A DNA stretch of 64,000 nt from Omphalotus guepiniiformis (taxonomy: Eukaryota > Basidiomycota > Agaricomycetes > Agaricales > Omphalotaceae): assembly GCA_028554645.1 (NCBI GenBank), contig JAQOOI010000064.1, forward strand, positions 62,001-126,000. Direction: 5' to 3'. The position numbers and the translations under genes were made by a program. Each line of letters begins with the position of its first letter. The stretch's first letter is position 1. Positions 10,441 through 21,300 of this stretch are shown piece by piece. Under the pieces are notes generated by a model. That model was given only the letters and a program-made list of their open reading frames with translations, was not told the DNA's origin and did no database searches.

Positions 10441-12141
10441 TTTCCTTACCATACTTACCATACATCTGAGATAGAAGCACAGGCTCGATTAGCCTTACAG
10501 GGGTTGACCACAACGGTACTCTCCCTACGAAGTGCTATGAATAGCTTCGGAAAACGGCTTACAACCACAACGAGAATAGAAGCTGACGGCCATTGCGTGC
10601 TATTGACGATACTTACAGGTTCAATCTGTATCATCATGGGTGCTATGAATAGCTTGAAGGCCCTTACAGCAGAGCGAGATAGAAGGCTTACTATGTATTG
10701 AATAGATACATACGAGTTATATCCTATGAATACTATGAATAGCTGACTATTGAGGGGCCTTTACAGCAGAGCAACATTGAAGCCTATTGAAGCGCGCTGT
10801 AATTAGATACTTACAGGATATTTTGTTAGCACAACGGACTCGGGACGGCCGGATGCTATGGGTGCTATGAATAACTCACTGGGCGTGTCAGCCAGCTTGA
10901 ACCGTTAAATAGGTCATTCTGCACTTATCAGTGCGTCTCAATGATACCCTTTGCTTTGCTTTAGCCAACCCAAAAGCTAGGTTCTCTTCTCACAGCTGGC
11001 TGAAGCTTATACCTCACCTCAGCTTCTTCGTGCTACTTCTATCCCAGCGCTGATTCCAATACACTCGGTAACAAAGTTCCACTACGGGCGGCGTATGATG
11101 CTTCGAATCGTTGAATTGCCTTCCCGCAATCAAAGTTTCAGTACTGCTGGAAGACGGTAACGTATGGCAAAGTTTTGACTGCGATAACGATTCTCAGGAT
11201 GCTTGCTATGCCAGTCTGTCACTTTAAAACTGACGGTCTCACAGTTGACTGTATTCGCTGAACTTGAAAGCACGAGTCTGCCGAGTCCACATATCAGTAT
11301 CACGTACCATTGGACTCTCCCAGTTTGAAAAGTCTACATTCTACCACGTATCTTCGGACTCTCAGAAGAGGCTACTTATTGTGGCGCTGCCTGAAACCAT
11401 TGCCACTGCCCTCAATGTCTCCTTGTATTATATGAAGTATGTCTCCCATGATTGAAATCGAAGATTGAATTGAAACCTAAAACACAATCGCTTTTCCACT
11501 TGGCGGCCTTGACTGACTCCCGGACATAACATTGTTTTCCGTGGGTCGGATGTATTTTGTATTAAGTCCGAGGGGATATTGATGAAACTCTACAGTCTCT
11601 ACTTACAAGGTCCCTGAGCTTAGGAGCCTGGAAACCGACCGCTTGTGTTTGAATTTGAAAGGAAGTAGTGACTCTGAATGTTGTGCTATGCCCAGTAAAT
11701 CTCTCAAATTTACTGCTTCTGCCATCCGAAGGTCTTTCGAGAGGTGCGAGCAATGCATAGTTTCGTAGGTGGCTGAAACAATTGGGGTCCAGTAGATCAA
11801 TTTATTTCCAGTATGTACTGCCTCAGTGGATGATGCATGATCAATGACCCTTTTTTTCGATGTATCAAGTCTCAAGGAGCCTGGAGGCTGGAAGCAAGAA
11901 GTGTACTTGATCGCCGCCCGAAGGTACCCCAGCCGAAGGTTCTGCCATGGGACCAATCAATATTCTAATTATCGCATCCAATGAATCATAGAAGTGCTAC
12001 TTACTTATATACAACCGTTCGCTATTGTCCTCGCCATCACGGCGAGTACCTACTTCTCTGGCCAGTCTTGCCCCACAACTGCCCAGTCCAAATAACCGCA
12101 GTGGTGATAACCTTTAATCATTGACTGCCTTGCTTTCAGCG
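10191..12141. other. Intergenic, mostly without genes
   Basis: The first 250 bases are the 3' flank of duplicon D1 copy 2. The part from about 10500 to 10880 holds short degenerate repeats, listed separately. From 10900 to 12141 there are only scattered open frames of 60-120 codons without recognisable features; one of them (minus strand, 11603-11956) has no spliced neighbour. Confidence 0.45.
10500..10880. repeat. Short dispersed direct repeats
   Basis: The string GCTATGAATAGCT, or a near copy, occurs near 10539, 10641, 10731 and 10859. It is often followed within 20-60 bases by CTTACAG or CTTTACAGCAGAGC. Spacing is irregular (about 90-130 bases), so this is a degenerate repeat cluster rather than a true tandem array. 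It makes an open frame at 10399-10701 that I regard as accidental. Confidence 0.6.
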
Positions 12142-13876
12142 ATGGAGTCTCAAAACGGCCCACTTGAAACTATTATCGACGTTGACGCGTTCTTTCGTGC
12201 GAATGGCATCCTCGGAACACAAGTCGTCGCGATTGTAAGTGCCTTCTTTACAGGTCCCGAACCATGTACTTGAAATCTGGCTTATCGCGCTCTTTGTTTT
12301 GAAGCTCGACTACCTCTTATACGGTGAGCCTTTCATCCCTTGGTGTACACCAGGAAAGAGCCTCACACCGGAGGGCAGGTGCATACGTCGTCCTATTTGG
12401 TATATGCATGTCCGTCCTCGTCCGACGCAAACAAGACATCCACTGTCAGCGCCTCTCCTGGTTCTTTCAATGTGCAACAATAGTCGTCCTGTTCGCGCTC
12501 GCAACAGCGAGTATGATCCTCAATGGATTACAGACGTTCGCGGATTTGCGGTTCCGCCTCAGCCTGGTTGCGGGCGAAGGACAAGAACTTGTCATTGATA
12601 AGCTAATCACCTTGCTGCGAATCAGGTAACTCACTTACTACTTTAAGGATGCCACGTTGACCTAAGCATGTTGTGAGGTTTTAGGAGTCCCTATATTGAT
12701 GCTACATTTGTTATAGCTAAGTAAACCACTAGTACTCAGAAGGCTATAGAAAACAACACTCACATTCTTTTCTTCAAGCGCGGTTGCCGATAGCTTGTTG
12801 GTGAGCTGTTCCCCCCGTAACGTGGGCCGCATACTCATCACCTTGAATATAGATCCATCGATGCTACATTATCTGGGGATGTAAAAAGCGGGTCGTGTTC
12901 TTCCCCGTACTTCTCTCACTCGGAAGCACTGGTACGTAAAACCATCTCTTCCACCCATCAGCAGCGCATATATCGTCGTTCTCTAGCATTTGCTCTGTAC
13001 CTGGTATCGCTAGCCGTCCCGAATCCAACACTAGCCAGAGAAGTGATTGAACAGGCCCCAACCAATGCAGCAAAAATGTCCGCGGCCAACGAATTTCTTG
13101 ACATTGCCCCGATCTTAGTGACGGTATTCCTCGCCATAAACATATTCAGCAATGTCCTCTTGACAGGGCTGATTGGTGAGTCCCGCGCACAGCGCCTATA
13201 TTACGCCTGATGCTGAACGCCGCCTTTCTTGATGTACGCGTAGCCGGGCGGATTTGGTGGATCCGACACAGCATCGAAAAATTGTCGAGCAATGTATCCC
13301 CAAACGCAAGGATGTACAACACGGCCATTGCGATCGTGTAAGCGTTGACTGTAGCAGCTTGTTCTTGAACGAGAGGCTTTGAAAATGACTACGACTACAG
13401 ACTTGAATCGGGACTTTCGTACCCTGTTGCGCTTGCAATCACGTTCGGGTTCCAGCCGCATTACTCTCAACTCCTTGTATGCACTATCCTTAACCAGATT
13501 GTGGTGAGTTGGGCCGTACTAAACGTGATGATTTACAATGCTCACCGAGCGGGTTACTGTTACTTCCTTTTCGACGAATTGTCGTTCTCCTCCGTAGGGA
13601 ATCGCACCAACCCTCATCCTCGTCCGTACTGGCCTTGGAATCAGTGTGGAGGGTATGGAAGCAACCATCGAGACCATGAGATACGCTCCGAGGGGCAGAG
13701 ACTCTGAGAACGCGCTGAGTGTTCCTCATTCGACGGTCGTTAGCTTCAGACGGCGAAGTAGCTTCGAATCAGAGGGTTTGGGTTTTGAAGTAGGTGCGAA
13801 TTTATCCGCGTCGAATAGGCCAGGGTATGAGCTGGATGTGAAGGTGGACAAGACGGCCAAACGGGATGTCGTGTAA
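12142..13876 (+). CDS. Seven-helix membrane protein, paralog 3
   Basis: This 386-aa protein is of the same unrecognised family as paralogs 1 and 2, but clearly more diverged and not part of the direct duplication. Nine introns of 52-94 nt fall at the same positions as in paralog 1; the spliced length is 1,161 nt, an exact multiple of three. Conserved features are the start SQNGPLE, the ILGTQVV segment, RCYIIWGCKKR, RIWWIRHSIEKL and VRTGLGIS. About seven hydrophobic helices are followed by a tail of some 80 residues rich in Arg, Ser and Glu. The 3' flank contains AAAGTACTGCTGGAAA, resembling the flank of the other two, so the three genes probably arose by successive tandem duplication. Role and ligand are unknown. 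Confidence 0.85.
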
Positions 13877-16294
13877 GTCTTTTTTGGTTCCCACATATTT
13901 ATGAGTACTTCGAAAGTACTGCTGGAAATCGTATGGTGTATTGTATCCGCGTTTTTGCTATGCTGCAAGTATGTACCCGACTGTTTGGATAGTTCAGTTT
14001 CTGAGAAGTAGTTGAGCATATAAAACGTAGAATCGAAGGTTAACAATATCGCGCACTCTTCTCCTCGGACTCCTCTAACCCGTACCAATCGTCAGCGAAA
14101 AGAGGTAGAAGTAGTTGAATTTATTCGAAAATATTGGAAGCAGAGATGACTCGCTTGGGGGAAGCCGCTTTTATTCATCTTCTTCGCTGGCCAGTATATT
14201 GTGGAGACAGACAGTTCGACTTGAATGGAGGCAAAAGAAACCGAAGGCAGATTTTCACAGCTGAACGGCTCTGACTGAATAAAAATTGAGAAATCCCAGG
14301 ATCCCAAGTTTGCAGAGATCTGGCGAAAAGCGATTTTTCAGGAACTGAAATACTGTATCATGTATGTACACACCATCTATCTGATTCTATTGCCAAGATT
14401 TTGCAGTCGTGACCCGTTCCTGCCCAGTTTGCCTCTGATTTTCGCGCCTTACAACGACATACGTTATGAATTTCCTCCGAACACAGAAAATGCGATCATA
14501 TACTCACCAAGAGAGCATATTTCCATGCAGTCCGCCAGATAGAACGGCCTGCATACACTGACATTCATCAATGCTTCATGTGAAGATGTGCATCTCCCAC
14601 TTCTGAAAGGCTATGAATTGTCGAGACCACAATAAGACGCCACTTTGTTCTGAGTATATCAAAAATCAAGTTCCTCCTCCATTTGATGATCCGAGCAAGC
14701 GGTAGTCAACGGTGAGGTAGATTGGCAGGCCAGCGAGGAGCAAGTAGGGGTGATCCGGCCCGGAGATTATTACTCTCGGCCGAACCCGTCCCCAAAGCTC
14801 GCAACCAATTCGTGATACTTGCTTCCTGAACTTGCTTCGGAGTCGATCGCATTCTGATAATTGAAGCTTATGAAAAAGAAAAATCATTTCTTCACGCACG
14901 GGGTTTACCGGTGGCGCTTCGGATGTATTTGGGGCAAATGCAGGATGGCTAGTAGCGATTCGAAGCATTCACTGAGCAAAACCCAAGTATCGCTGATCAA
15001 TATGAGAAAGGATGTTCGAAAACGTTCATTGAATGCGATTGAAATAACTCGCCTGGAACTTTGGTATGGTCAGGAGGTGAAGACAAGAAGAATTGTGGGC
15101 TTTGTGTGCCACATATACTGACTCGGAGGTGATGGAGTCGGAATGTATACAGAGGAACTTCAATTACACTGATATCATTCAACTATCGCAATTCTAGTTT
15201 CGGGCGCCTGAGCTGACGATCAGTAAGCACTGACGAACTCTGAGAAATGGATGTATAATTAATTCGGATGGCATCTTTGCTTGATATTCAGAAGACGAAG
15301 TCAAGAGACAACAACTCGGTCTTACTGTACCAGACTGATACATTCGCTTCTTTGTTTGAAGCGGATATGGGCTTTGAAGAGCGCCCTCCACCTTTATATA
15401 TTTCCTCCTTAGGAAAGTACGACCTTCTCATGAGACCGACTTCAGACTGCAATTAGGGCTCGTACGAGGTTGGAAATGTTCTTCGTTAATAGCGTTGGAA
15501 TGCCATATCCCAAAGTCTGGTGAATTCGATATATTGGGGTCTAATGGGACGGTATTTCGGTACAACTCCCGAACTCTCGGCATAATCAAGGCGTGCATAT
15601 GGCCATCCATGGTACTGGACGAGGACAAAATCTGATCTTTCCTGGTATGTTCGAGAAACACAGAGAAGGGGGCTGACAAGCATGCACACAAGCCTAGAGC
15701 GAAAGCGTGATGCTCTGCGGCACATACATAGCGCAGATGTCCACATTTGGTGAAACTCACACCACTGGAAGTAACCCCCGACATTGTATGAACCAGAATT
15801 CCCGATGACGACGAAATACAAAGGCATCGACGGGACTTCAAGGATGGATCTGCAACGGAAACAAATAGGAACACAATTGGTTGCAAAAAGCGCCATGCTG
15901 ATAGGTCACAGGAAGATCGATAAAATTAGTTGTGGGGAATACTAGCGAGTCGGCTGATACTGAAAGACGGGCGCCTTCGCTGCGAGGGCGATTCAAACTC
16001 TCAGCAGCGGAATACCAACGTGCAGAGTTCAACCTTGATAGACGATGACCTCTACGCTGGCTAAACCATGAAATGTTACCCAAGATGCCTGAATGCAACC
16101 ATAGGAGAGATGCGGACAAGAGAATACATGATCTGAAGCGGAGACGGTCATCGAAACAGGCTGCAAAGACATACGTGTACTCGTGAGCATAAGGCACGAT
16201 ACAGAGAAGAAACGACATCCACCAAAGCATATCCAAAGCTTGAGCACACCAACACGTCAGCGTGTCGACAACTTATTTTCAATGTATCTTAGAA
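13877..16294. other. Intergenic with doubtful open frames
   Basis: Two overlapping minus-strand frames (15428-15886 and 15838-16236, 152 and 132 codons) contain hydrophobic stretches such as LWWMSFLLCIVPYAH. They could be the remains of a multi-pass membrane protein, but I could not join them through plausible introns into one protein. Nothing else in this 2.4 kb is supported. Confidence 0.35.
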
Positions 16295-17046
16295 TTACAC
16301 GACTCGGGCTTTATGTATCTTTACGTCTTCTTTCGGACTTGCAAAATGAGATAGAGTCAGTCAAGAGTGAATACTGGAGTTATTGAGCAGATAGTACAGA
16401 CCGATCCTGGGCATCCACAGCCACGGCACCAAGACGCTGAACAACACGCATACCAGAGCTGACTCTGCCGAATATTGTATGTTTGTTATCAAGATACGGT
16501 GTAGGTCCGAGCGTTATAAAAAATTGCGATCCTGGGGACGAGGTCAATATCGCGGGGTAGGTCATCACGAAGAAGGAAAAACAACCATTTGTATTGGGAC
16601 CGGAATTTGCCATCGCTAAGATTCCAGCGCCCGTAAACCTCAGTTCAGGATGAATTTCGTCCTCACTGGTGCATCGGTTGACTTTAGTAGAACAAACAAG
16701 CACCAGAACAGGTTGATACAAACAATTTCTGGCCATAGATACTGGTACCTCCGCGGCCTGTGCCAGTCGGGTCACCACCTTGGATCATAAAGTCCTAAAT
16801 ATGCATGTAAGCATTACTTTAAGTATTAGAACAGAAGTTGGCCAGACAGATATAATACGGTGGAAGACCACTCCGTTGTAGTACCCCCGTTTAGAAAGCT
16901 CAGCGAAGTTTTTACAGGTCTACGATAGAGCGGTCAGTACGCACGCAATCCAATTGGAGATGCTTTACTTTAGGAGCATGATTCCAATAGAGCTCGAGCT
17001 GTATATCGCCCAAACTAGTTTCAAGAACTACTGACTCCGAAGCCAT
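16295..17046 (-). CDS. PPIL1: PPIL1-type cyclophilin (peptidyl-prolyl isomerase)
   Basis: A 157-aa single-domain cyclophilin that catalyses cis-trans isomerisation of peptidyl-proline bonds; the PPIL1 subfamily acts in the nucleus with the spliceosome (family knowledge). Six exons with introns of 49, 53, 58, 54 and 64 nt give 474 nt, an exact multiple of three. The protein opens with [13 protein letters not shown], then VVFHRII and [35 protein letters not shown], and [14 protein letters not shown]. The catalytic Arg of FHRII, the FMIQGGD loop, the QFFIT segment and the His of KHTIFG are all present. There is no N-terminal extension or RNA-binding domain, and the length is close to the human protein (166 aa). 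The last short exon is found only by splicing past an early TAA and restores the usual VKI ending. It is divergent from the DTD gene, with a 155-base shared promoter region. Confidence 0.92.
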
Positions 17047-17201
17047 GGTGGTCACAAGCAAGAGAATTTCAGCACTGCACAGCCACTGAATTTTGTGCCA
17101 CGTGAGGTCCGAAAAAGCCTCCGGCGGTTCTAGTGCTGACTCGAAAACATGCTGCCAACTGGTGCTCAGCTCCGAATTCTCATATAGAATCTCTTCTGAC
17201 C

Positions 17202-18313
17202 ATGCGTGCAGTCATTCAGCGTGTTCTTTCCGCTTCAGTTACTGGCAAGAGTTTCTTTCGTTTATCGTAATTCATGGTGTCTGAGGAAGAGCGGCCAACC
17301 TACAGTGGATAACGAGGTCGTTTCAGAGATCTCTCGGGGGTTAATGGTGCTGGTGGGCATTGGCGCAGACGATATCTCACACATTCAAAAAATATACTCA
17401 TTTGACTCAATCTTGGGATTCCTAGGACAGACGATACAAGTGCCGATGCGTCCATCTTGATCAACAAGATGTCAGTAGGTCTTTCGTCCGTCATAATTAG
17501 CATCAGCTATACCGAACTTCCTCCTTTTTTCACAATTTTCTCGTCATCAAAGGTAAATACTCACGCGATGGAATTCTTCTGCTCAATTCATTAATTGCTG
17601 CCTAGACTCTCCTTGCGCATCTTTAATGATATTGCAAATCCAGACAAAATGTGGAAAGCTAGTGTCCGAGATGTAGACGGAGACATACTCTGTGTTTCGC
17701 AATTCACACTTCTCGCCAATACCACTAAAGGCAATAAACCTGACTTTCATCGAGCCATGGTGAGTCAACGCCACTGGAGTTCGCAATTATAGTTTACTCA
17801 CCAGCTCCCCACACTCAAAGGCAACTGAACAATCGCGGGAGCTCTACGCTTCTTTCTTGTCTCAATTGCGTCAACTGTACAAAGCGGACAAAGTTCGAGG
17901 TATATCATCCCACAATGTTGCGGGGGTTGAATGAATCATTTCTGAGTTTTGTTCTCGAAGATGGCAAATTTGGGGCAATGATGAACGTCAGTCTTACTAA
18001 TGAGGTAGATTTCTCCTCTATATAGTCATTTATGCCCCTCTTATACCGTTCGTAGGGCCCGGTTACGTTCACCATTGATTCTCGGAAGTTTGAATACATC
18101 GAGCCCAGCGTCAATGGGTCCATACTCGATTACTCTTATTCGATTAGCTCGGAGAAGATTGATGCGCCGCTGAAGAGGCACGTTGGGGGGACCGAGCGGA
18201 GAACCAACGTGCAACCCCCGGCTATGGCCGATGCTTGTGTAGTGTTTGGCAATGTACTTACTAATTTACAACGAAAAGTAGCTAGTATTTTTGTCACGCT
18301 GGCCAGACCGTAG
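17202..18313 (+). pseudogene. DTD1: D-aminoacyl-tRNA deacylase, apparently disrupted
   Basis: DTD removes D-amino acids wrongly attached to tRNA. Clear family motifs are present in order: MRAVIQRV at the start, ISRGLMVLVGIGA, LSLRIF, the catalytic SQFTL, and the NKPDFHRAM and GPVTF loops. Intron 1 (17245-17305) uses a GC donor. Two problems then appear. (1) Between GIGADD and the next exon there is a 62-base stretch flanked by the direct repeat CAGACGATA, with an intron-like 3' end but no GT donor; read through, it stops at 17460. (2) At the fourth intron (GTGAGT at 17761, acceptor at about 17804) the only plausible splices leave the following exon in the wrong frame. Either the gene is dead, or it uses non-standard splicing, or the assembly has errors here. 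The C-terminal region after GPVTF is unusually long for the family and its splicing is uncertain. Confidence 0.6.
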
Positions 18314-21300
18314 CGCTGAGGACCTCGTGTTACGACGACCACAGCAATGATATCTTCCTCCCTTCCATCGGCAATACCGATGTTTCATGTTTCAATAAGA
18401 TATCATCTTGAATAGCAGTGAATGAAGAAACTCTGAGGTCACGCGAAACATTTCAATCAGTATGTGATTATGAGTTGCTGAAGACTGAAGTCTGGCTAGT
18501 AGTAGAAGCAGCGATTTCAAAGGCTTTGTGAGGAGAAGGACCACCCACAACATGGATTGCGGCAACCCCAAGCCAGCAGCTTCTCGCTACCCAAACCTAA
18601 AGACGACCACGAAGCGATACATGACTGAGTGTAGTGGACTTGGAGCAACACAGGAAGCAGATTGATGCACCGTGGGCAACACCTACTTTTGACAGGGAAT
18701 CACGGAAGTAAGTATATGGTATCGTCGAGGTATGTTTGTCGTATTCTTTGGACTAGACCAATTACTTAGAATATTCATTACAGACCAACGTACGATGAAG
18801 CTTTGATTTATAACAGCCGTTGTGTCATTGGTTTGACTAGAGGTCATACTCACAAAGTCCTTAACTGCCTCTTGCGGCTAAGCCCTACATATTGTACATG
18901 TCGCAGATCAGTTTCAAAATGACTCTTTCACCTTCCTGAAATTGGTTGATAAATTCAGATGCAGACTCGACATACAGACTTGCAGCGTGCAATCAATCAT
19001 TTTCTCGATTGTACGTGCAAGTTGACACCCCGTTGGTTTAACAAACCCAAGTTCCATGTCATTCTCCATCTTCTCGACCATATTTGACGGTCTGGTTTCT
19101 TCAGTACTTTAAACTTGTTACTTACAAGTACTCATTGATGCATTTCTGAGAGGTACTGTAGTATTCAATATCAGTTGATTTCCACATCCGTGTATCGCCC
19201 GAGCTATTGAAACTCGTTACTTACAAGACTTCTGACATATGTAAAACCTCAGAAGCAATTTGGCTTCCGCGAAAAGCTGACCCTCATCCAAAAAAATATC
19301 GCAGCTCGGCGGTAATTGAGCTGGTCGGCTCGTTCATTGACTCCGGACCTGGGTCGACAGAATTCAAGAGAAATACCAGTGCTCTGTGACAAACTCATCA
19401 GTGTTGGCTTCGAACGGTGGCAAGGTATTATGTGTACTCAAATGATCCATCGACGAACTGTACATGCGGCAATGTATACCACTTGTGACCCTCTAATCGA
19501 TTGAGAAGTTCATATCAAGCAAGATATCACCGAGACAATACCTCAGCCTGAAAACGGCGGCAATATCCCTCGGCAAAAGCTATAACTAGGACCTCAGCAA
19601 TTTGATCCTGAAGTGACACAGAACTTGAAGCCAAGATTCAGGTGCATCAAAGGCTAGATAGAAAATAGAGACAGGGAACTTGAAATTGGTGGGTTAAGGT
19701 ATGTCGAGCAATGCATAACCGAAGAAATACCTTTGAAGTATCCCTTGGCTGTCCCTCTACTTGCGTGAAAAAATTCCTACAACGCGAATAGTGGTAGGCC
19801 GTTCAGCGATGCCGAGCCTTGCCAATGTACGCGTTATACGCGTTGACCTGGTGGCGGTCACACTACACGTGTTACGAAGCAATATATGCAGTTGTTTACC
19901 AGAGGCATGTTCGCCGGACAGGGCCCGAGCAACACCAGCTGTGACATAATTCTCTGTGCGGAAAGTATCTTTGAATGTTCCTGTGCTTCTCCGAGCTAAT
20001 CGAATAAGAGTAATCGACTCTGACCCCAGCGTCAATCAGCAACCCAAGAAACCCAGCAAACAGAGTACACCGGGTCCCGAATGAATGTAGACTTTAACTT
20101 TTGTCGATGTGATCGCAACATAGGATCAGTTGAGCTGCAGCGAATCGTTACTTTTGTCCCGAAACCGAATGCTCGGTCCCATCTGGTTATGACCCCTCAG
20201 CTTCTTCGGTCTTTGTCCAAGTATTATGTGTGTCTTTCGCTCAAGCTTAGCGTTCGGAGATTGTGTTTGAATGCACGTTCTAGAGCCCTCATTTGACTGA
20301 CCAATCGTGTGGGCTTATGGTAGCGTGAGTAAGTTTCCTCTTCTCAAGGTAGGGAACTAAGCCCGCTCCCTTTAGAATGTCAACAGGCCGCTCTGATCTT
20401 CAATGAAAGACGGAAGAAATTGAACGCTGACCAATTGAATCACCACCGAAGACATACGGAATATGTCCGCCTTGTCTCACGATAGCATTATACACAATGA
20501 TCAGAAAATCGGGTCCTCAGGCCTCAGTGGGCAGCACTGAGGCACTCCTTTCACTGTCATTCCCGCTTCTGGGTCGTCGCAGAAGAACTACCGTTTCCGA
20601 GACTCATTATCTACCTAGGTACGCGGTTATCATTCGCGATCTAGAAATCTACTACGGTTTCTCAGTAATAATCGCTTGTCAATTTGCAGCTGATGCGACC
20701 ATCGCTCGCGCCGGACTTCAGCGCATGAATATACCAGGACAGTACGTCTTCACGTCGGGTATAATCCTACTCGGATTGGTCGGACCGAACTACTTCTGTT
20801 TTCTCCTTGCATATATATCGTCCTTAGGTACGCCGCCGAGATCTTGCCTATGTCATACTACTCATCCAATACTTCTTCGTATGTGCAGTGGCGGCCTGCT
20901 GTAGAGCCTCATCGAAAATTGAGAGGTTCAAGCTCGTGACTGGCTCTGCCTCGCAAGAAATCTCGGTGCGCACCTCACGCTCAAGCTCTCAAGGCTAACA
21001 ATCTAGTGGTTGTTTCTACGAGGACAATTTGACCATCAATCGTCGGTGAACCGCTGTGCCCGAGGAGGCTTATAACATTAGCTTGAAATGGCTAGTCGAC
21101 GGGTGCTTTGTCTTCATGATATTCATGGTTCATGATGCCCTATCCGAGAAAAATACAATTTCGGTAAGCGCAAATTGCCTTCTAGGCCTGTCATCCGCAC
21201 AACGTTCTGACTCGACAGGTGAAATCATTTCTCCCTCAAGGCTTTCAATGACCTTCCTGCAGCCCTCGACATCATTCACAGCGGCGGGGTTGAGAGGTAT

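Noticed and set aside
10399..10701. 100-codon plus-strand frame
   Set aside because: Composed of the short direct repeats; no homology between it and any protein motif.
15428..16236. Possible multi-pass membrane protein on the minus strand
   Set aside because: Hydrophobic frames overlap but cannot be joined by convincing GT-AG introns, and no family motif is visible.
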